From Xanthomonas indica (GTDB lineage: Bacteria > Pseudomonadota > Gammaproteobacteria > Xanthomonadales > Xanthomonadaceae), in assembly GCF_040529045.1 (NCBI RefSeq), contig NZ_CP131914.1, positions 4,014,501-4,078,500 of the forward strand: DNA of 64,000 nt, in the 5' to 3' direction. The position numbers and the translations under genes are program-made. How positions within the stretch are numbered: the stretch's first letter is position 1; every line of letters begins with the position of its first letter. A model generated the notes under the pieces. The model searched no databases. It was not told the origin of the DNA and was given only the letters and a program-made list of their open reading frames with translations. Shown piece after piece: positions 58,947 to 64,000 of the stretch.

Positions 58947-59229
58947 GGGGCGTTCCGGACAGTTGTAAGGACAAGGCGCGGATTTTACCTGATGCCGCGC
59001 ACATCCCGGGGTTCGGCCACGCCGGCGAGCGGCCGCGCGTGCGACCGGCGCATGCGGCCCGTTCCCCGGGCGACGCCGGCGCCAGCGCGTGCCGGCCCGT
59101 GCTGCCTGTCAAACCTTGGCGGACTGTCTACCCATGCGCGCCGCATCGCTGCCAGAACTGTCACGCCCCACCGGGAGGCTGAACGCGTCAGTCGCGCCCG
59201 CCTCCCATCGCACTAGAAGGAGATACCCC

Positions 59230-60132
59230 ATGTCCCGCAACACCCCCGCACCTGTCCCCTTCCTGTCGCTGGCCCTGCGCTGCCTGGGCCTGCTCGCCCT
59301 CGCTGCCCCGGGCCTGGCCAGCGCCCAGACCGATGCCTTCAGGGGCCGCTACAGCGCCGGCTTCACCACCTATGCGATCAGCGGCCAGGAACCCCGCGCG
59401 ACAGGCAAGTACCCGGTCTACGTGCATATCGGCGGGACCGGCGAGAACTACCAGAGCAATTGGGCGATGGCCGCGGTGAACGCCGCGGCGGCCAAGGGCT
59501 TCGTGGCCGCCTCGGTGGAGTACGACAACGCCAGCTTCGGCAGCTGCGGCGTCATCGGCAACCGCGCCAAGGCCATCTTCGATGCGCAGAATCTCAACAG
59601 CGCCATCGCCCAGATTTGCGCCCGCGACAAGGCCGACTGCTCCAAGGGCGTGGTGACCGGCGGGCTCAGCCAGGGTTCGATCATCTCGGTGCTGGCGCAC
59701 GACTACGAGCCGCGGGTCGCCGCCTCGTTCGGCCAGGGCACCGGCGCGACCTACACCGCCTACTACAACCTGGCGTCCTGCATCGCCGATGGCAACCACT
59801 CGCTGCCGTCCGATCGCCTGCGCATCATCAACGGCGAGCGCGACATGTTCGTCGGCGGCACCGAGAACATCGCCCGCACGCAGGCGCAACTGGTCACCGG
59901 CCTGCGCTGCGACGGGCAGCAGTCGTGCTTCCGCAGCAACGGCAGCGGCTGGTACATCGTCAAGGACCGGGAGGTGCAGGACCTCTACGCCGACCACTGC
60001 TTCATGGGCTTCGGCGGCTACCCCGGCACCCAGTGCGCGGGCATTCTGGTCGACGGCAACTACCGCAGCGGCACCGCCGCCTGGGCGCTCAACCCCACGC
60101 TGGACTGGTTGAAGACCTTCGTGACGCCATAA
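59230..60132 (+). CDS. Exported alpha/beta-hydrolase-like protein
   Basis: A 300 aa protein with a signal peptide (residues 1-33, ending GLASAQ). The nucleophile elbow GGLSQGS (S148) lies in an alpha/beta-hydrolase context (YPVYVHIGGTGENYQSNW as the oxyanion loop near residue 61). Candidate acid and base residues are the Asp in NGERDMFVG (about 210) and the His in YADHCFMGFGG (about 256). Several Cys may form disulfides. The substrate is unknown. A near-ideal ribosome-binding site (AGAAGGAGATA) precedes the ATG, suggesting strong translation. Confidence 0.82.
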   Translation: MSRNTPAPVPFLSLALRCLGLLALAAPGLASAQTDAFRGRYSAGFTTYAISGQEPRATGKYPVYVHIGGTGENYQSNWAMAAVNAAAAKGFVAASVEYDNASFGSCGVIGNRAKAIFDAQNLNSAIAQICARDKADCSKGVVTGGLSQGSIISVLAHDYEPRVAASFGQGTGATYTAYYNLASCIADGNHSLPSDRLRIINGERDMFVGGTENIARTQAQLVTGLRCDGQQSCFRSNGSGWYIVKDREVQDLYADHCFMGFGGYPGTQCAGILVDGNYRSGTAAWALNPTLDWLKTFVTP

Positions 60133-60224
60133 GGGGCGGCATCGCCCTGCACCGGCACCAAGGCGTCGCGGAGACAACGCGGCGCGGCCGGCGCCACAGG
60201 ACGCCGGGTTCTGGCAGGCACCGC

Positions 60225-60851
60225 TCAGGCGGCGAAGCGGCCGTCGCGCAGGAACGCGGCGGTCTGCCGCGCGGCCTGTACCGAGAACAGCAGGCCGCTG
60301 TGGCTGGCGCGGACCCGGCAGTGATCGCCCAGGCCGGGCACGCGGGTTTCCGCCAAGGCCACGCTGCCGTCGGACTCGGGGCCGAGCGCAACGAAGCGCG
60401 CGCCCAGCCCACGCGGCACGGTGCCGGCGACCATGCCGACCTCGGCCCGCCCATCCCAAGGTGCCACGCCCTGCTGCAACAGCGCTGCGCTGCGGCCCAG
60501 CGCCAATCCGAGCCGCCGTTGCGCCAGGGCGCGCGCGGCGGCGCTGCCGGCCAGCGGACTACCCAGGCACACCACCCGGGTCACCGGGAGTGAGGGCGCC
60601 TGCCGCAAGGCCTGCAAGGCGATCAGGCCGCCGAGGCTATGCCCGACCAGCGCCACCGGACCGGTGGCGGCCATACGTTCGATGCGGGCCTGCAGCCGCG
60701 GGAGCGCGGCCTCCGCGCCGCCGAACGCGGTCGAATAGCCGAAGCTGGCCACGCACCAGCCATCGCGACGCAGGCGCAGCGCCAGCGGCAACAGCCAAGG
60801 CCGCGCGTTCCAGATGCCATGCAGCAACAGCACCTGCGGCCCGGCGGCCAT
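60225..60851 (-). CDS. Small alpha/beta hydrolase (lipase/esterase-like)
   Basis: A 208 aa cytosolic alpha/beta-hydrolase. The oxyanion loop is LLLHGIWNARPW (near residue 10), the nucleophile elbow GHSLGG (S72), the likely acid lies in GPESDGSVALAE (near 158), and the base is in RASHSGLLFS (near 185). It resembles PGAP1/triacylglycerol-lipase-like proteins in size. It starts six bases after the stop of the preceding lipoprotein gene, so the two are probably cotranscribed. The substrate is unknown. Confidence 0.85.
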   Translation of the reverse strand: MAAGPQVLLLHGIWNARPWLLPLALRLRRDGWCVASFGYSTAFGGAEAALPRLQARIERMAATGPVALVGHSLGGLIALQALRQAPSLPVTRVVCLGSPLAGSAAARALAQRRLGLALGRSAALLQQGVAPWDGRAEVGMVAGTVPRGLGARFVALGPESDGSVALAETRVPGLGDHCRVRASHSGLLFSVQAARQTAAFLRDGRFAA

Positions 60852-60857
60852 GTGCGG

Positions 60858-61169
60858 TCAACCGCAGTTGGTGCGGACGATGTGATTGCTGCCATCCAGG
60901 AACACGTTGAGCCGGTCCAGGCGCAGATCGCGGGTCACCGCCTGGCCCGGTGCGATCGGCCGCACCACGCCGGCGCCGCTCTCCTTCCAGACCCGGCTCA
61001 TGGTCGCCTGGGTCGCCTCCTGGCCGACCGCCCAGGCCACGGCCTCGACGTTGCAGCGGCCATCGCCCTGCACGGTCGGCCCGCCACTGGCCGGCTGCAG
61101 TTTGGCCGGCGGCGCGCACGCGGCCAGCAACGGCAACATGGCGGCGATTCCCATCCACGGTCGGAACAT
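60858..61169 (-). CDS. Lipoprotein of the I78 peptidase-inhibitor family
   Basis: A 103 aa lipoprotein. The lipobox is LLAAC (C18). The mature domain matches the I78 elastase-inhibitor pattern: CNVEAVAWAVGQEAT, SGAGVVRPIAPGQAVTRDLRLDRLNVFLDGSNHIVRTNCG, with two Cys likely forming a disulfide. It would protect periplasmic or outer-membrane proteins from serine proteases. The ATG at 61169 gives a standard signal peptide. Confidence 0.88.
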   Translation of the reverse strand: MFRPWMGIAAMLPLLAACAPPAKLQPASGGPTVQGDGRCNVEAVAWAVGQEATQATMSRVWKESGAGVVRPIAPGQAVTRDLRLDRLNVFLDGSNHIVRTNCG

Positions 61170-61267
61170 GACGCGTTCTCCTGCAGGCTGGACAGGCCAG
61201 CACTCTAGCGCGCCTGCGTTGCCGCGGTGTCGACGTGGTGGCGCCGGGCCGTGCCCGGCTGCAGGCC

Positions 61268-61786
61268 TCAGGCCGCGCGCGGCGGCCGACGCAGGATGAA
61301 TTCCAGGTCGCGCACCTGCCCCACCGGGAACTCGTAGGTGCCGACCTTCTCGAAGCCGTAGCGGGCGTAGAAACGCTGCGCGCCCAGGTTCTCCGACCAC
61401 ACGCCGACCCACAGCGTGCGCGGGCCGTCGCGTTCCAGCCAGGCCAGCGCGGTCTCGAACAGCCGCGCGCCCCAGCCGCCGTTCTGGTGCGCGCGCAGCA
61501 GGTACAGCCGCTTCAGTTCGCCATCGCCGGGACGCACCTCGGCATGCGGCAGGCCGCAGGGACCGGCCGCGGCGTGCCCGACCACGGCGCCGTCGTGCTC
61601 GACCAGCCAGATCGCGTAGTCCGGATGCGCCAGCACCACCTGGGCGCGCTCCAGCGAATAGGCCTCGTCGAGGAAGGCCTGCAGGTCCTGCGCCGGATAC
61701 AGATGGCCGAAGGTTTCGCAGAAGGTGGCCGCGGCGATGCGGGTCACCGCAGCGGCATCGTCCGGTGTGGCGCGGCGAATCAGCAC
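61268..61786 (-). CDS. GNAT-family N-acetyltransferase
   Basis: A 172 aa acetyltransferase. The fold begins MLIRRATPDDAAAVTRIAAATFCETFGHLY, motif A is ELKRLYLLRAHQNGGWGARLFETAL (acetyl-CoA pyrophosphate loop, near residue 90), and the C-terminal LGAQRFYARYGFEKVGTYEF is typical. The start is GTG at 61786, three bases after the stop of the acidic-protein gene. The acceptor is unknown. Confidence 0.9.
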   Translation of the reverse strand: MLIRRATPDDAAAVTRIAAATFCETFGHLYPAQDLQAFLDEAYSLERAQVVLAHPDYAIWLVEHDGAVVGHAAAGPCGLPHAEVRPGDGELKRLYLLRAHQNGGWGARLFETALAWLERDGPRTLWVGVWSENLGAQRFYARYGFEKVGTYEFPVGQVRDLEFILRRPPRAA

Positions 61787-61789
61787 GGT

Positions 61790-62086
61790 TCAGCGCGCCG
61801 GGTGCGCGGCGTCGGCGTCGGCCTCTTCGCCGTCGTCCTCGTCCTCGCCGTCTTCCTCGTCCTCTTCTTCTTCGTCGTCTTCCTCGTACTCGTAATCGTC
61901 CTCGCCGAAATCCTCGCCGTCCCAACGGCCCTCCGGATCCGGCACGAACGCCAGCGGCGCGTTGGCGCCGCTGCCGGCACGCACCAACCAGCCGCCGAAC
62001 ACGCGCGCGCGCTGGGTGACGATGGCCTCCACTGCGCCCTCGTTGCCGAGGGTTTCCCACTCCAGATTGAATGCGGTCTCGCTCAT
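61790..62086 (-). CDS. Small protein with a poly-acidic C-terminal tail, function unknown
   Basis: 98 aa. The first 50 residues look folded (LEWETLGNEGAVEAIVTQRARVFGGWLVRAG), with a conserved-looking Arg/Gly/Trp core. Residues about 55-90 are almost entirely Asp and Glu (FGEDDYEYEEDDEEEEDEED), then ADADAAHPAR. Such a tail could mimic nucleic acid, bind basic proteins or chelate metal. It is packed between aspS (31 bp) and the GNAT gene (3 bp), so all three probably share a transcript. No family is recognised with confidence. Confidence 0.82.
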   Translation of the reverse strand: MSETAFNLEWETLGNEGAVEAIVTQRARVFGGWLVRAGSGANAPLAFVPDPEGRWDGEDFGEDDYEYEEDDEEEEDEEDGEDEDDGEEADADAAHPAR

Positions 62087-62117
62087 GTGTCGGCCTGCTA
62101 CGGTTGGAAGAACGGGA

Positions 62118-63869
62118 TCACTGCGCCTGCGGGCGCACCTGCACGTGCACCTCGGCGAGTTGCGCGTCGGCGATCGGCGACGGCGCGTCGGTCATCAGGT
62201 CCTGCGCGCCGGTGGTCTTGGGGAACGGAATCACGTCGCGGATCGACTCGGTACCGGCCATCAGCGCGGCGATACGGTCGATGCCGAAGGCGATGCCGCC
62301 GTGCGGCGGCGCGCCGTAGTTCAGCGCATCCAGCAGGAAGCCGAACTTGGCGCGCGCTTCCTCGGCGCCGATGCCGAGCAGCTCGAACACCGCGCTCTGC
62401 ATGTCCGGGCGATGGATACGGATCGAACCGCCGCCGATCTCGTTGCCGTTGAGCACCATGTCGTAGCCGCGCGAGACCGCGGTCTTGGCGTGCGTGCGCA
62501 ACTCGGCGATGTCGTCCACCGCCGGCGCGGTGAACGGGTGATGCAGGGCCACGTAGCGCTGCGCCTCCTCGTCCCACTCGAACATCGGGAAATCGGTGAC
62601 CCACAGCGGCCGCCAGCCGTCGGCAATGAGGTTGAAGTCCTTGCCCGCCTTCAGGCGCAGCGCGCCCATGAAGTCGGAGACCTTGCCGTAGGCGCCGGCG
62701 CCGAAGAACACGATGTCGCCGTTGCCGGCACCAACGTGGGAGAGCAGCGCAGCGAACGCGGCCTCGCCGAAGAACTTCTGGATCGGCGAGCTGATCTCGC
62801 CGCTGTCGGCGATCTTGATGTAGGCCAGGCCCTTGGCGCCGTACTTGGCGGCGTGCGCGGCGTATTCATCGATCTGCTTGCGCGAGAGGCTGGCGCCGCC
62901 GGGAATGCGCAGCGCGGCGACGCGGCCATCGGGATCGGCGGCCGCGGCGCTGAACACCGCGAAGTCGCTGTCCTTGACCAGCTCGGCCACGTCGGTCAGC
63001 TCCAGCGCGATGCGCAGGTCCGGCTTGTCCGAGCCGTAGCGGCGCATGGCCTCGGCCCAGGTCATGCGCGGGAATTCGGCGGCCAGTTCGACGTCGACCA
63101 CCTCCTTGAAGATGGCGCGGACCATCGCCTCGACGAAGTCCTGCACGTCGCGCTCGCGCACGAAGGCGAACTCCATGTCGAGCTGGGTGAACTCGAGCTG
63201 GCGGTCGGCACGCAGCGCCTCGTCGCGGAAGCAGCGCGCGATCTGGTAGTAGCGGTCGAAGCCGGCCACCATCAGGATCTGCTTGAACAGCTGCGGCGAC
63301 TGCGGCAGCGCGTAGAACTCGCCCGGGTGCATGCGCGCCGGCACCAGGAAGTCGCGCGCGCCTTCCGGGGTGGCCTTGGTCAGGATCGGGGTCTCGATGT
63401 CCTGGAAGCCGCGCTCGTCCAGGTAGCGGCGCAACGCCTGCACCAGCTTGATGCGGGTGCGCTGCATGCGCTGCATCTCCGGACGGCGCAAATCCAGATA
63501 CCGGTACTTCAGGCGGGTTTCCTCGCCCGGGTTCTCGTGCGCGTGGAACGGCAGCGGCGCGGCCTTGTTGAGCACGGTGATGGCGGTGGCGATGACCTCG
63601 ACCTTGCCGCTGCGCAGCTTGTCGTTGACCGCATGCCGCGCGCGCACCACGCCCTCGACCTGCAGCACGTCCTCGTAGCCGAGGCTGGCGGCGACCTTGA
63701 ACACCTCCGCGTTCTCCGGCTCCACCATCACCTGCACGATGCCTTCGTGGTCGCGCAGGTCGATGAAGCACACGCCACCGAGGTTGCGGGCCACGTCGGT
63801 CCAGCCGGCCAGGGTGACGGTTTGGCCGATCAGGGTCTCGTCGACCAGGCCGCAGAAGTGGGTACGCAT
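62118..63869 (-). CDS. aspS: Aspartyl-tRNA synthetase
   Basis: A 583 aa class IIb synthetase charging tRNA-Asp. The N-terminal OB anticodon-binding domain is [27 protein letters not shown]. Class II motif 1 is near residue 150, motif 2 [25 protein letters not shown] is near 215, and motif 3 [15 protein letters not shown] is near 530. The bacterial GAD insert lies between motifs 2 and 3. The ATG at 63869 ([18 protein letters not shown]) is the conserved start. It heads the acidic-protein/GNAT unit downstream. The 131 bp to the window end hold its promoter region but no gene. Confidence 0.97.
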   Translation of the reverse strand: MRTHFCGLVDETLIGQTVTLAGWTDVARNLGGVCFIDLRDHEGIVQVMVEPENAEVFKVAASLGYEDVLQVEGVVRARHAVNDKLRSGKVEVIATAITVLNKAAPLPFHAHENPGEETRLKYRYLDLRRPEMQRMQRTRIKLVQALRRYLDERGFQDIETPILTKATPEGARDFLVPARMHPGEFYALPQSPQLFKQILMVAGFDRYYQIARCFRDEALRADRQLEFTQLDMEFAFVRERDVQDFVEAMVRAIFKEVVDVELAAEFPRMTWAEAMRRYGSDKPDLRIALELTDVAELVKDSDFAVFSAAAADPDGRVAALRIPGGASLSRKQIDEYAAHAAKYGAKGLAYIKIADSGEISSPIQKFFGEAAFAALLSHVGAGNGDIVFFGAGAYGKVSDFMGALRLKAGKDFNLIADGWRPLWVTDFPMFEWDEEAQRYVALHHPFTAPAVDDIAELRTHAKTAVSRGYDMVLNGNEIGGGSIRIHRPDMQSAVFELLGIGAEEARAKFGFLLDALNYGAPPHGGIAFGIDRIAALMAGTESIRDVIPFPKTTGAQDLMTDAPSPIADAQLAEVHVQVRPQAQ

Positions 63870-64000
63870 CGCTAGCTCCAAACAGGGGGCGGCCGGCGCA
63901 GAAGGCGCCGGCAAGCCCGGTATTCTGCGGCGGCGCGTCGGCCCGGGCAAATCGCGCATGACTCATCCTGGCTTAAGTTGGCCTGCGGCTATAGTCCGCG

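Overview
The window is a high-GC (roughly two-thirds G+C) gammaproteobacterial chromosome segment. Gene content, gene order and intergenic repeats point to Xanthomonas or a very close relative: a pilGHIJ-chpA / gshB / tonB-like block, a pqqABCDE operon, and the order aspS-yebC-ruvC-ruvA-kup-ruvB-ybgC-tolQRAB-pal-cpoB-queE-queC. The species call is inference from synteny; no database was consulted. There is no prophage, insertion sequence, CRISPR array or secretion-system island. The unusual content is several families of small dispersed repeats.

Layout. 1-8841 (minus): the Chp chemosensory system of type IV pili (pilG, pilH, pilI, pilJ, and chpA running off the left edge). 9084-10912 (plus): gshB and a coupled TonB-like protein. 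After a tandem repeat block comes a lone Oar-like TonB-dependent receptor (11450-14449). 14652-21501 (minus): ADP-ribosylglycohydrolase, tsaB, a YoaA/DinG helicase, a lipoprotein and PBP1b. 21595-23691: a two-domain glycosyltransferase. 23911-27708 (minus): a TPR membrane protein and relA. 27973-31370 (plus): pqqABCDE, then a secreted protein and an atypical ClC protein. 34396-38616 (minus): hrpA. Then dps, recQ, a secreted protein, a TetR regulator, an argP/argO divergon, a small exported protein and tRNA-Lys. 46384-58946 (minus): queC, queE, Tol-Pal, ruvB, kup, ruvA, ruvC and yebC. The right end holds two hydrolases, an I78 inhibitor lipoprotein, a GNAT, a poly-acidic protein and aspS.

Functional themes are twitching motility signalling, peptidoglycan and envelope integrity (PBP1b, Tol-Pal), DNA repair (RuvABC, RecQ, YoaA), tRNA modification (TsaB, QueC, QueE), the stringent response (RelA) and PQQ biosynthesis.

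The most interesting signal is a G-run-rich inverted repeat (arms of about 30-35 bp built from GGG or GGGG every 6-8 nt, usually paired head to head over about 100-170 bp). It sits almost exactly between stop and start codons of neighbouring genes. At three places it has become coding sequence: an in-frame insert in HrpA, a single element that supplies the RuvB C-terminus and the YbgC start, and an element that replaces the usual RuvC start codon. Separate REP-type hairpins (GTAGGAGCGG and GTGGGAGGGG subtypes) fill other gene-free gaps.
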